Positions 55,329 through 63,289 of a DNA stretch of 64,000 nucleotides are shown piece after piece. Positions within the stretch are counted from its first letter, which is position 1, and each line of letters opens with the position of its first letter. The DNA is taken from NCBI GenBank assembly GCA_022822125.1, contig JAJECF010000199.1:1-64000 (forward strand). The letters are read 5' to 3'. This DNA is from Alphaproteobacteria bacterium (GTDB lineage: Bacteria > Pseudomonadota > Alphaproteobacteria > Bin95). The position numbers and the translations under genes were made by a program. Under the pieces are notes generated by a model. That model was not told the origin of the DNA, did not search any database, and saw only the letters and a program-made list of their open reading frames with translations.

Positions 55329-56117
55329 CTATTCCGCCGCCACCGCCTGCGGCATAAGGCAGTCGTCGGGCAGCGGGCGGATCGGGTCGAAATCGCGGTG
55401 CGCGATCCACTCGGCGCGCTTGAAGCGCGTGATGTGATTGGAAACCGCGCAAAGGCTCAGATAGACGATCACCCGGTCCCACGGGCTGATATTGGGCGGG
55501 CTCGCATGCACCAGATTGCTGTGGAACATCACCACCGAGCCCGGCGCGCCGGTGGGGGCCGCAATGCCGCCCGCATCCGCCAGGCGTTTCACCGTCTCGC
55601 GGTCCAGCGTCCAGAGCGGGTAGCTCGTCGTCTCCAGATCGTGCCCGGCCTCATAGACGCCCTCCCGGTGGCTGCCCGTCAGGAACATCAGCGGCCCGTT
55701 GGCGACCGTTACGGGATCGAGGAAGACCGCGATATTCATCGCGCGCGGCTCCGGCATCCCGTCATCGCGGTGCCAGGTGCCGAAATCCTGGTGCCACTGC
55801 CAGACATCGCCGTCGAAGGCCGCCTTGGCGTTGACCTTGTACTGATGCATGTAAACCGGCTCGCCCAGCAATTGCTCGACCGGGCCGATGAGCCGCGGAT
55901 GCGCGCCGAGGCTCCCGAACATGCCGTTATAGCGGTGCGCGGCGAAGGCGGTGCGCGGCGCGCCATTGTCCTCGCGCCAGACCTCCTCGCGGCCGCTGGC
56001 GAACACGGTGTCGGCCTCCCGGCGCAGCAGCGCCGCTTCCCCGGCGCTGAACACGCCTTCGAGAAAGAGGTAGCCGTCCCTGTCGAAGCAGGAGACCTGT
56101 TCGGGGGTGAGTTGCAT
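55329..56117 (-). CDS. EctD-like phytanoyl-CoA dioxygenase family protein
   Basis: 262-residue Fe(II)/2-oxoglutarate oxygenase. The segment WQWHQDFGTWHRDDGMPEP closely follows the ectoine hydroxylase fingerprint WHSDFETWHxEDGMP, giving the His and Asp metal ligands; distal His is in FHSNLVHASPPN. Ectoine synthesis genes ectABC are absent from the window, so the substrate may be imported ectoine or another zwitterion. GAGGACCGGAGCG precedes the ATG. It starts 15 nt before the acyl-CoA ligase end and is probably co-transcribed. Confidence 0.87.
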   Translation of the reverse strand: MQLTPEQVSCFDRDGYLFLEGVFSAGEAALLRREADTVFASGREEVWREDNGAPRTAFAAHRYNGMFGSLGAHPRLIGPVEQLLGEPVYMHQYKVNAKAAFDGDVWQWHQDFGTWHRDDGMPEPRAMNIAVFLDPVTVANGPLMFLTGSHREGVYEAGHDLETTSYPLWTLDRETVKRLADAGGIAAPTGAPGSVVMFHSNLVHASPPNISPWDRVIVYLSLCAVSNHITRFKRAEWIAHRDFDPIRPLPDDCLMPQAVAAE

Positions 56118-56131
56118 CGCTCCGGTCCTCC

Positions 56132-57658
56132 TCAGTTCAGGTCGCGTTTCAGGATCTTGCCGGTCGCGCCGAGCGGCAGGCTTTCGCGCAGCTCGACGAT
56201 CCGGGGATATTTATACCCCGCCAGCCGCTCGCGCGCCCAGGCGATGATAGCGTCCGGGTCCGGGCTGGCGCCGGCGGCGGGCACGATATAGGCCTTTATC
56301 TCTTCCCCATATTGCTCGTCCGGCGCGCCGATCACGGCGGCGAGCGAAATCTCGGGATGGGTGACCAGCAGCTCCTCGACCTCGCGCGGATAGACATTGA
56401 ACCCGCCGCGGATAATCATCTCCTTCAGCCGGTCCACGATATAGAGGTAGCCGTCCTCGTCGAAGCGCCCGATATCGCCGGTATGGAACCAGCCGCCGCG
56501 CAGCGCCTCGGCGGTGTCCTCGGGGCGGCCGAGATAGCCCTTCATCACGCAATGGCCGCGCACGACCACTTCCCCCGGCTCGCCCACGGGCACGGGATTG
56601 TCGTCCGCGTCCACCACCCGTATCTCGACGCCCCAGACGGGCAGGCCGACCGAGCCCACCTTCCGCTCGCGGTCGCGCCGGTTGAAGCTGGCGCCGGGCG
56701 AGGTCTCCGTAAGGCCGTAGCCCTCCAGCACGGTCACATCGAACTTCTTCTCGAAACCGCGCAGGATCTCCACCGGCGTGGACGCGCCGCCGACCGTGAC
56801 CTGCCTGAGCCTGGAGGCGATGGCGGCGAGGTCGTGCTTCTCGGCGTCGGGATATGTGAGCAGCGCCCAGAGCATGGTCGGCACGCCGGAGAACAGCGTC
56901 ACCTTCCCGCTCTCCATCAGGCCGAGGCAGAGGCCCGGCTCGAAGCGCGGCGCCAGGATCACGGTCGCCGCCTGGCGGAGCGCCGCCAGCATCTGCACCA
57001 CCTGGCCGAACACATGGAACAGCGGCAGCGCCACCAGCACGACATCCTCCGGGCCGATATCGCCCAGCTCCACGCAGACCTGCGCGTTCATCAGGAGGTT
57101 GGCATGGGTCAGCATCGCGCCCTTGGGCCGCCCGGTGGTGCCGGAGGTGTAGAGCACGACGGCCGTGTCGCCGGGCGCGCGCTGCACGGTGTCGAAGGAG
57201 GCGTCCGCCAGCGGCGCGTCGGGGTCGATGAGGTGCTCGCAGGCCGGCGCGTCCCCGAAGGCGGCGCGGCCGACGGCGCCCAGCGGCAGTTCGGCCGAGC
57301 CTTCGTGGCAGACCAGCGCCTTCGCGCCGCTGTCGTTCAGCAGATAGGCCATCTCGTCCCGCTTCAGCAGGATGGAGACGGGCAGCACGGTCGCCCCGGT
57401 TTTCAGCACGCCGAAATAGAAGACCGGAAAGGCCGGCACATTGGGGCAGGCGAGCGCCACGATGTCGCCCGGCCCGATGCCCCGCCCCGCGAGGTCCGCG
57501 GCGACCGCCTGCGCGCGCGCGTCGAGGTCGCGGTAGCTCATGCGGACCGGCCCCTGCATGAGCGCGGTCTTGTCCGGCCGGTCGCGGGCGCTGGTCTCCA
57601 GAATCGTGGCGAGCGAAAGCATGAAAGGCGAGTCTCCGGTTCGGCCCCTGTCCTTCAT
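56132..57658 (-). CDS. long-chain acyl-CoA ligase (AMP-dependent synthetase)
   Basis: 508-residue ANL-superfamily ligase. The P-loop-like motif is VLYTSGTTGRPKGAMLTH, then GYGLTETSPGASFNRRD, WFHTGDIGRFDEDGYLYIVDR and the C-terminal catalytic Lys in GATGKILKRDL. It activates a carboxylic acid with ATP and joins CoA. The ATG at 57658 has GAAGG 10 nt upstream; an internal ATG at 57622 is alternative. Substrate chain length is not evident. Confidence 0.92.
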   Translation of the reverse strand: MKDRGRTGDSPFMLSLATILETSARDRPDKTALMQGPVRMSYRDLDARAQAVAADLAGRGIGPGDIVALACPNVPAFPVFYFGVLKTGATVLPVSILLKRDEMAYLLNDSGAKALVCHEGSAELPLGAVGRAAFGDAPACEHLIDPDAPLADASFDTVQRAPGDTAVVLYTSGTTGRPKGAMLTHANLLMNAQVCVELGDIGPEDVVLVALPLFHVFGQVVQMLAALRQAATVILAPRFEPGLCLGLMESGKVTLFSGVPTMLWALLTYPDAEKHDLAAIASRLRQVTVGGASTPVEILRGFEKKFDVTVLEGYGLTETSPGASFNRRDRERKVGSVGLPVWGVEIRVVDADDNPVPVGEPGEVVVRGHCVMKGYLGRPEDTAEALRGGWFHTGDIGRFDEDGYLYIVDRLKEMIIRGGFNVYPREVEELLVTHPEISLAAVIGAPDEQYGEEIKAYIVPAAGASPDPDAIIAWARERLAGYKYPRIVELRESLPLGATGKILKRDLN

Positions 57659-58106
57659 ACCTGAACGACCTTCCCCATCATACCCGGACTTGTTCCATTG
57701 CTGTCCGGTTTGGATTTTGCGGACAGGGCGCATGGCCCGGATTCAACCGGACTTTGAAGGTTTCGGTGGGATCGAGACTCGGATCGATGCCCAGCGTCCC
57801 GACACTCTGTCCTCATCCTGAGTAGCGGCTGCGTCAGCAGGCGCGTATCGAACCTCATCCTGAGTAGCCGACCGAAGGGGAGGCGTATCGAAAGCCTGTC
57901 CTGAGCCTGTCGAAGGGGACGGTCCGGCCCGCGTCCGGCCCCCTCGATACGCGGCTGGCGCCGCTACTCGGGATGAGGAGAGGCGGGGGTGCCGGGCGGC
58001 ATTTGCCTGTGAGTCTCAACCCGGTGCCGCTGGTATTATTTCAGAATCATAGAACAAAAAGCCTCGCCGCCTCGGGTGCGTCCCCTAATCGTCGCGCCGC
58101 CCGCTT
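57659..58106. other. 448-bp non-coding spacer with rearranged repeat
   Basis: No gene is seen. It holds the upstream region of the acyl-CoA ligase and the repeat at 57811-58035. The remaining 150 bp next to the ligase carries no feature I can support. Confidence 0.65.
57811..58035. repeat. rearranged copy C of the palindromic repeat
   Basis: The right half matches copies A and B (CCCTCGATACGCGGCTGGC onward, ending GTGCCGCTGGTA). The left 65-70 bp with the TACCAGCGG end are missing, and the left REP unit is doubled: CCTCATCCTGAGTAG occurs at 57811 and again at about 57852, followed by a CCTGTCCTGAGCCTGTCGAA unit. The right flank is TTA as in copy A. Confidence 0.75.
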
Positions 58107-58859
58107 CTATCCGGCGGCCTGGGCCGTGTAGCTGAAGCCGATAGGCGAAACGCAAATGCGGTCGGTGTAGACGATCGGCCTATCGCCCTCGGAAAAATGT
58201 TTCTGCGAAAGCATAAGCAGTGGCCGGCCGCCTTCTGCATTCAACAGCTTCGCCTCGCAGGACTCGGCATTTGCGGGCTGAATTATCGTTTCGATCCGAT
58301 CGATTCTGCACCCGAGATTCTTCTCGACCAGAAGCGCCTCGGTAGGCGCCCTGTCCAACTCGGAAGTTTCGAATTTCGGGAATATATCCGGAGGAAAGAA
58401 GCAGCTTTCCGCTTCCATGATTCTTCCTCCGATGAGCCGCAGCCTTTCCAGCACAAAAATCGGCTCCTCATGCTCGATATTCAGCACTCTGGAGACCTCG
58501 CAGGGCGCCTTCTTTCGCCCGAATGTCATCAACCGGTATGTCACCTCGTCATCCGTTCGGGCGGCTTCGTCATCGAGCTCCGGCAAGCTGTGCATACTGA
58601 TATTGAAGTCCGGGCATATCGGTTGCGGGCCGTCCTCCCGGGCGGGCCTGGCGAAGGTGCCTCTGCCCGGGAATCTTTCAATCCAGCCTTCCCAGGCGAG
58701 CCGGGACATTGCGAATTGGACTGTCGCACGACTGACGCCGAATCTGACTGCGATATCCGCCTCTGTGGGAAGCCGGTCCCCGGCCCCAATTCGGCCCTGC
58801 TGAATCTGTCCGGAGAAATGCTCGTAAATTTGGGAGTAAGCCGGTGCCGGCTTATCCAT
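58107..58859 (-). CDS. GntR-family regulator with UTRA domain
   Basis: 250-residue repressor-type protein. The winged helix (about 5-75) shows DRLPTEADIAVRFGVSRATV and IERFPGRGTFA; the UTRA ligand domain (about 100-245) shows EVSRVLNIEHEEPIFVLERL and the C-terminal RPIVYTDRICVSP. HutC-subfamily members bind small effectors such as sugar phosphates or histidine derivatives. GGGAG lies 8 nt before ATG 58859; an ATG 36 nt upstream is less likely. It faces a spacer rich in palindromes, likely its operators. Confidence 0.9.
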   Translation of the reverse strand: MDKPAPAYSQIYEHFSGQIQQGRIGAGDRLPTEADIAVRFGVSRATVQFAMSRLAWEGWIERFPGRGTFARPAREDGPQPICPDFNISMHSLPELDDEAARTDDEVTYRLMTFGRKKAPCEVSRVLNIEHEEPIFVLERLRLIGGRIMEAESCFFPPDIFPKFETSELDRAPTEALLVEKNLGCRIDRIETIIQPANAESCEAKLLNAEGGRPLLMLSQKHFSEGDRPIVYTDRICVSPIGFSYTAQAAG

Positions 58860-58925
58860 CGTTCCGACTCCCTGGCATTTGAACGGCTTCGCCAAGTTGG
58901 GGACTCTAGATAAACCGCAAAAAAT

Positions 58926-58940
58926 GACAAGAGAATTGTC
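58926..58940. promoter_or_regulatory. palindrome GACAA-N5-TTGTC, possible GntR auto-operator
   Basis: Perfect 5-bp arms with 5-nt spacer, 66 bp upstream of the regulator start. The position suits autoregulation; no binding data. Confidence 0.4.
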
Positions 58941-58976
58941 CCGTATATAGCTTTTCAGCGCAGTATTTTCTTACAT

Positions 58977-58991
58977 ATTAGACTGTCTAAT
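58977..58991. promoter_or_regulatory. palindrome ATTAGAC-T-GTCTAAT, candidate GntR operator
   Basis: Perfect 7-bp arms around one base. GTCTA/TAGAC cores are typical of HutC-type GntR operators. A half-site GACTGTCT recurs at 59014-59021, 33 bp on, about three helical turns. Confidence 0.55.
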
Positions 58992-59306
58992 TTGAAGCGA
59001 TATAATCAGATTTGACTGTCTTTCGAGACCATCCCGGTATTGGAACGGTCACCGCTATTCGGGAGAGGCTGCACCGCCCCGATCCTCCGGCGAAAAACGG
59101 TTGTGAGCGGGCGGCTTGTCTTCGGGCCGTTCGATGCCGGCAGTTGCGGTATAGCCGGAAGGATGAAGGAACAGGCCCGGTCCGCGGTCCGCCGGGGCAG
59201 GGGGGCGCCGGGCCCGCCTGCGGCGGCAGGCAGGCACGGCCGGTCCCGACCGGGCCGCCTGCCGGAACGCGGGCGGAAGGACCGGCGATTGCGTCGGAAG
59301 ACCGTT

Positions 59307-59321
59307 ATTAGACTGTTTAAT
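59307..59321. promoter_or_regulatory. second operator-like palindrome ATTAGACTGTTTAAT
   Basis: Identical to the 58977 palindrome except for one base. It lies 31 bp before the -35 of the fasciclin-like gene, on the far side of the GC-rich core. Confidence 0.55.
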
Positions 59322-59348
59322 ATCGGACAATATCGAGACTTCGATTAT

Positions 59349-59381
59349 ATATTGACTAGATCAATATTCCGAACATACAGT
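59349..59381 (+). promoter_or_regulatory. promoter with overlapping palindrome, upstream of the fasciclin-like gene
   Basis: A -35 TTGACT (59352-59357) and -10 TACAGT (59376-59381) are 18 bp apart. ATATTGA-N5-TCAATAT (59349-59367) is a perfect palindrome covering the -35, where a repressor would block it. This would leave a leader of about 60 nt. Confidence 0.45.
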
Positions 59382-59449
59382 CATATCACCGACCGGCGCG
59401 GCCCACACCTGCACGGACCGCGTTCCTGAACAAGAGAAGGAAAACCCGC

Positions 59450-60235
59450 ATGTCCATCCTCCCCGTATCCCCGCTCGAAGAGAGGAGCCGCTCCCGCAGG
59501 TTGCTGGGCGGGCTCGCCGCCGCTTCCGCCGCAGCGGTCCTGGCCCTGGCGACGCCGGCCGCAGCCCAGACCAAGGCCGCCGGGGCCGAAGCGAATGAAG
59601 CTCCGGTTTGCATGCTGGCGGGCATTGCGATTCCCAAGGCAGAGGACGCGGAGTGCCCGACGGATGTGCTCGCCACGCTGCGCACATACTATTTCGAATA
59701 TGAGGCGCCCAAGATGGGCGAGGACGGCAATCCGGCCATGGATGCCGAGACCGGCGAGGTCGTCATGGAGGTCCACAGGGAAACCTTCGCCCTGATGGCG
59801 GACCTTCTCGAGGCGGCGGGGCTCGCCGACACGCTGCGGAGCGCGCCCGGAACCGTGTTCGCGCTGCCCGACTCCGTTCTGGGCCCGGTCGTGGCGGCTC
59901 TTTCGGAAGCGATGAAGAACGAGGAGGCGCGCGACGCGGTCATGGCGCAGATCGCGGCCGCGGCCGGCTCCCATGCGCTGAACGAGCCGATGGCCAAGGG
60001 CGCCTTCCAGAACGCCAACGGCAAGGTATGGACGCTGGCCGGCGGCTGGCAGACGGCCGCGGCCCCGCTGTCCTTCTATGCGCTGAGCGGCGACGGCAGC
60101 GTCAAGGTCAACGGCGTCATGCTGGACCGGACCTTAACCGCGCCGGACGGCAGCGTCATCCACACCATAGCCAGCCCGCTTGTGGCCCTGCCCCAGCCGG
60201 CGATGGAAATGGAGATGGCTGAAAAGAGCGGCTGA
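59450..60235 (+). CDS. exported fasciclin-like (FAS1) domain protein
   Basis: 261-residue secreted or periplasmic protein. A long signal peptide with an RR pair (SRSRRLLGG) ends at ATPAAAQ near 40, so Tat or Sec export is possible. Residues 95-250 recall a FAS1 domain: FALMADLLEAAGLADTLRSA and GTVFALPDSVLGPV, later AFQNANGKVWTLAGG and GSVIHTIASPL. Two cysteines at 54 and 69 may pair. AGAAGGAAAACC lies before the ATG. Divergent from the GntR gene and possibly controlled by it. The FAS1 call is moderate. Confidence 0.7.
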   Translation: MSILPVSPLEERSRSRRLLGGLAAASAAAVLALATPAAAQTKAAGAEANEAPVCMLAGIAIPKAEDAECPTDVLATLRTYYFEYEAPKMGEDGNPAMDAETGEVVMEVHRETFALMADLLEAAGLADTLRSAPGTVFALPDSVLGPVVAALSEAMKNEEARDAVMAQIAAAAGSHALNEPMAKGAFQNANGKVWTLAGGWQTAAAPLSFYALSGDGSVKVNGVMLDRTLTAPDGSVIHTIASPLVALPQPAMEMEMAEKSG

Positions 60236-60267
60236 CCGCGCCCGACGGACCGAAGGGCGAAATCGCG

Positions 60268-60303
60268 GGCCCCGGGGGCGAACGCCTCCGGGGCCTTCCC
60301 TTT
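60268..60303 (+). terminator. rho-independent-type terminator after the fasciclin-like gene
   Basis: A 12-bp stem, GGCCCCGGGGGC with complement GCCTCCGGGGCC (one G-T pair) and GAAC loop, at 60268-60295, followed by TTCCCTTTC. The T-run is weak, but the stem is very stable and lies 33 nt after the stop. Confidence 0.55.
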
Positions 60304-60357
60304 CGGCCGCCGCCGCGATAATCGGTGCGGCGCGGCCGTTCGCCGGAGGGGAAAGTC

Positions 60358-61575
60358 ATGTACGACCTGCTGGAAGGCCTGCGCATCGTGGAGGGTTCGG
60401 CCTTCGTCGCCGCGCCGCTCGGCGGCATGGCGCTCGGCCAGCTCGGCGCCGATGTGATCCGCTTCGATGCGCTGGAGGGCGGGCTCGACTACCGGCGCTG
60501 GCCGGTGACGGACAAGGGCGACAGCATCTACTGGGCCGGCCTCAACAAGGGCAAGCGGTCCTTCCGCGTCGATATCCGCAGCCCGCGCGGGCGCGAGCTG
60601 GTGCAGGCGCTGATTACCGCGCCGGGGCCGGGGGGCGGCATCTTCCTCACCAACCTGCCGGCGCGGGGCTGGACCGGCTACGAGACGCTCTCGGCCATGC
60701 GCGCCGACCTCATCCTGCTGAATGTGCTCGGCTCGCGGACGGGCGCCCCGCAGGTGGACTACACCGTCAACGCCTCGGTCGGTTTCCCCTATGTCACCGG
60801 GCCGGAGGGATCGGAGGGTCCGGTCAACAATGTGCTGCCGGCCTGGGATATCGCCACGGGCATGACCGCCGCCGCCGGGCTGCTGGCGGCGGAGCGCCGC
60901 CGGGCGCGCACGGGCGAGGGCCGGCTCATCCGCCTGCCGCTGCTCGATGTCGCGCTCTGGGCCACGGCCACGCTCGGCTATGTCGGCGAGGCGGTGGTCA
61001 ATGGCGAGGACCGGGCGCGGGTCGGCAACCATATCTTCGGCACGTTCGGGCGCGATTTCCGCACCGCCGACGGGCGCGATGTCATGGTGTGCCTGTTCAC
61101 CGCGCGCAATCTCCGGGGCATTGCGGAGGCGGCCGGCCTCGGCCCGGCCTTCGACCGCATCGAAGCGGCGCGCGGCGCGGACCTGAACGACGAGGCGGAC
61201 CGCTGGCGCCTGCGCGAGGACATCGCTGCGGCTGTCGAGCCCTGGATCGCCGCGCGCCCGCTCGCCGCGGTCGCCGAAGCCTTCGAGGCGCACGGCGTTC
61301 TCTGGGGCCCTTACCGGACCTTCCGCGAGATGGCGTCCGACCCCGCGCTGGTCGGGGACAACCCGCTGTTCGAGCCCGTGGAGCAGCCGGGCATGGGCGT
61401 GTGGCCGGCGCCGGGCGCGCCGCTCGAGTTCGTCGGCCTCGCGCGGGGCCGCCCGCGGCCCGCGCCGCGCCTCGGCGAGCATACGGACGAGATTCTGGCG
61501 GAGATACTGCGCCTGCCCGACGCCGAGATCGGGCGCCTGCACGACGAGGGCGTGGTCAGGGGGCCGGACGGTTAG
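60358..61575 (+). CDS. mct: 2-methylfumaryl-CoA isomerase-like CoA-transferase
   Basis: 405-residue family III CoA-transferase that closely recalls mesaconyl-CoA C1-C4 transferase (Mct) of the 3-hydroxypropionate bicycle: VEGSAFVAAPLGGMALGQLG, GLDYRRWPVT, WAGLNKGKRS, NHIFGTFGRDF and the ending LGEHTDEILAEILRL. Catalytic Asp164 lies in VLPAWDIATG, where the Chloroflexus enzyme has Asp165. The reaction is intramolecular CoA transfer on 2-methylfumaryl-CoA. No mesaconyl-CoA hydratase or malyl-CoA lyase gene lies nearby. GGAGGGG precedes the ATG. Assignment is by recalled similarity, not alignment. Confidence 0.8.
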   Translation: MYDLLEGLRIVEGSAFVAAPLGGMALGQLGADVIRFDALEGGLDYRRWPVTDKGDSIYWAGLNKGKRSFRVDIRSPRGRELVQALITAPGPGGGIFLTNLPARGWTGYETLSAMRADLILLNVLGSRTGAPQVDYTVNASVGFPYVTGPEGSEGPVNNVLPAWDIATGMTAAAGLLAAERRRARTGEGRLIRLPLLDVALWATATLGYVGEAVVNGEDRARVGNHIFGTFGRDFRTADGRDVMVCLFTARNLRGIAEAAGLGPAFDRIEAARGADLNDEADRWRLREDIAAAVEPWIAARPLAAVAEAFEAHGVLWGPYRTFREMASDPALVGDNPLFEPVEQPGMGVWPAPGAPLEFVGLARGRPRPAPRLGEHTDEILAEILRLPDAEIGRLHDEGVVRGPDG

Positions 61576-61652
61576 CCCGCCGGACGTCTTGGCCCGCGCC
61601 GCGAACGGCGCTATGATTCCCGAATCGGGAGGGTGCGGAAATTTCAATCGGA

Positions 61653-62171
61653 ATGTCGAGCATGCTGGCGCGTCCGTTAATCCTTTTGTCGGTGCTCCTG
61701 GCCGTTCCCGCTGCGGCGCAGGAGCCGAAGCGCATCGCCGCGCATCATGACTGGGCGGCCTATGTGTACGGGTCGGGCGACAGCAGGATCTGCTATATCG
61801 CCTCCAGCCCCAAGAGCTGGAAGCCCAAGGGCATCAACCGGGACCCTGCCTATTTCCAGGTGGCGCATTTCCCGGGCAAGAAGCTGACGGGCGAGATCCA
61901 TGTCGAGGTCGGCTATCCGCTGAAGCCGGGCAGCAAGCCCCGCGCCAGGATCAGGATAAAGAAGAAAAGGCAGGATTTCCGTTTCTTCGTGGAGGATAGC
62001 TCCGCCTGGGTGGTGGACAGGAAGAACGCGCCAGTGGTGGAGGCGATGAAGGCCGGCAGCACACTCGCCTTTACCGCCACCTCGGCGCGCGGCACGGTGG
62101 TCACCGACCGCTATTCGCTGAGGGGCTTCACCGCCGCCTACAAGGCGATCACCAAAGCGTGCGGGTCCTGA
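61653..62171 (+). CDS. invasion-associated locus B (IalB) family protein
   Basis: 172-residue exported protein: signal peptide ends near PAAAQ (about 22), then the IalB-type domain with [20 protein letters not shown], a [11 protein letters not shown] strand and [16 protein letters not shown] at the C-terminus. Two cysteines (ICYI and KACGS) fit the family disulfide. Common in alphaproteobacteria upstream of rlmN. The ATG at 61653 is used; ATG 61662 is possible. Its end overlaps rlmN by 13 nt. Confidence 0.85.
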   Translation: MSSMLARPLILLSVLLAVPAAAQEPKRIAAHHDWAAYVYGSGDSRICYIASSPKSWKPKGINRDPAYFQVAHFPGKKLTGEIHVEVGYPLKPGSKPRARIRIKKKRQDFRFFVEDSSAWVVDRKNAPVVEAMKAGSTLAFTATSARGTVVTDRYSLRGFTAAYKAITKACGS

Positions 62172-63285
62172 CGCCCTCGCTCGTCGGCCTGCCCAAGCCC
62201 GCATTGGCGGAGGCCCTCGGCGAAGCGGGGCTCTCGGGCTACCGGGTGGGGCAGGTCTATCGCTGGCTCTATGTGCGGGGCGCGCGCGACTTCGACGACA
62301 TGACCGACATCTCCCGGCGCGACAGGGCGGCGCTGGCCGAGCGGTTTTCGCTCGCCCGGCCCGGAGTGTCCGACGAGCGCCTGTCCTCGGACGGCTCGCG
62401 CAAATGGCTGCTGCGGCTGGCCGACGGCGGCGAGATCGAGACCGTCTATATCCCGGAGGCCGACCGGGGCACGCTCTGCGTCTCCTCGCAGATCGGCTGC
62501 ACGCTCACCTGCCGCTTCTGCCACACCGGGACCCAGCGCCTGGTGCGCAATCTGGACGCGGGCGAGATCGTCGGCCAGATCCTGCATGCGCGCGATGTCT
62601 TCGGGGAGTGGTCCGGCCGCGCCGCGCCGCTCGCCGACCGCGGCCGCCATGTCTCCAATATCGTGCTGATGGGCATGGGCGAGCCGCTTTACAATTTCGA
62701 CAATGTGAAGGCGGCGATGGCGGTGGCGACCGACGGCGACGGGCTCGCCATATCGAAGCGCCGGATCACGCTGTCCACCGCCGGCGTCGTGCCGATGATG
62801 GACCGCTGCGGGGACGAGATCGGCGTCAATCTGGCCGTCTCGCTCCATGCGGTGACGGACGAACTCCGCGACGAGCTGGTGCCGCTCAACCGCAAATATC
62901 CGCTGAAGGAGCTGATGGCGGCCTGCCGGCGCTACCCGACTGCGAGCAATGTGCGGCGCATCACCTTCGAATATGTGATGCTGGCGGGCGTCAATGACAG
63001 CCCGGCGGAGGCGCGCGCGCTGGCCCGGCTGATCGCCGGCATCCCGGCCAAGGTCAACCTCATCCCCTTCAATCCCTGGCCGGGCTCGCCCTATGAGTGT
63101 TCGACGCCCGCGGCCATAGAGCGCTTCTCCGACATCTTGGCGGCCGCCGGCTATACGAGCCCGGTCAGGACGCCGCGCGGGCGCGACATCCTTGCGGCCT
63201 GCGGACAGTTGAAATCCGCCAGCCGGCGCGCTACGGCCCGCGAACGCCGCGAGGCGGAGCGGGCCGGGGTGCTGGAGGACGCGCG

Positions 63286-63289
<4 letters not shown>
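62159..63289 (+). CDS. rlmN: 23S rRNA/tRNA adenine-C2 methyltransferase
   Basis: 376-residue radical-SAM enzyme methylating A2503 of 23S rRNA and A37 of some tRNAs. The cluster motif is Cys114-x3-Cys118-x2-Cys121 in [23 protein letters not shown] and the later Cys314 in [10 protein letters not shown] are family features, as is CGQL near the end. GTG start inside the IalB gene; its stop overlaps the argG ATG (ATGA). Confidence 0.96.

Larger units (their letters stand above)
58860..59449. other. 590-bp divergent spacer, AT-rich ends around a GC-rich core
   Basis: No convincing gene. The outer parts (about 58900-59040 and 59300-59400) are much more AT-rich than anything else in the window and carry the palindromes listed. 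The middle (59050-59290) is GC-rich and unlike both flanks; short frames there have no ribosome site or recognisable product. Confidence 0.6.

Noticed and set aside
57811..58035. Considered as a rho-independent terminator for the GntR or ligase gene
   Set aside because: The palindromes lack T-runs and belong to the dispersed repeat family; transcription effects are possible but not supported.
59040..59429. Possible 129-residue gene in the spacer before the fasciclin-like gene
   Set aside because: No ribosome site, no hydrophobic or domain pattern, and it would overlap the candidate promoter and palindromes.
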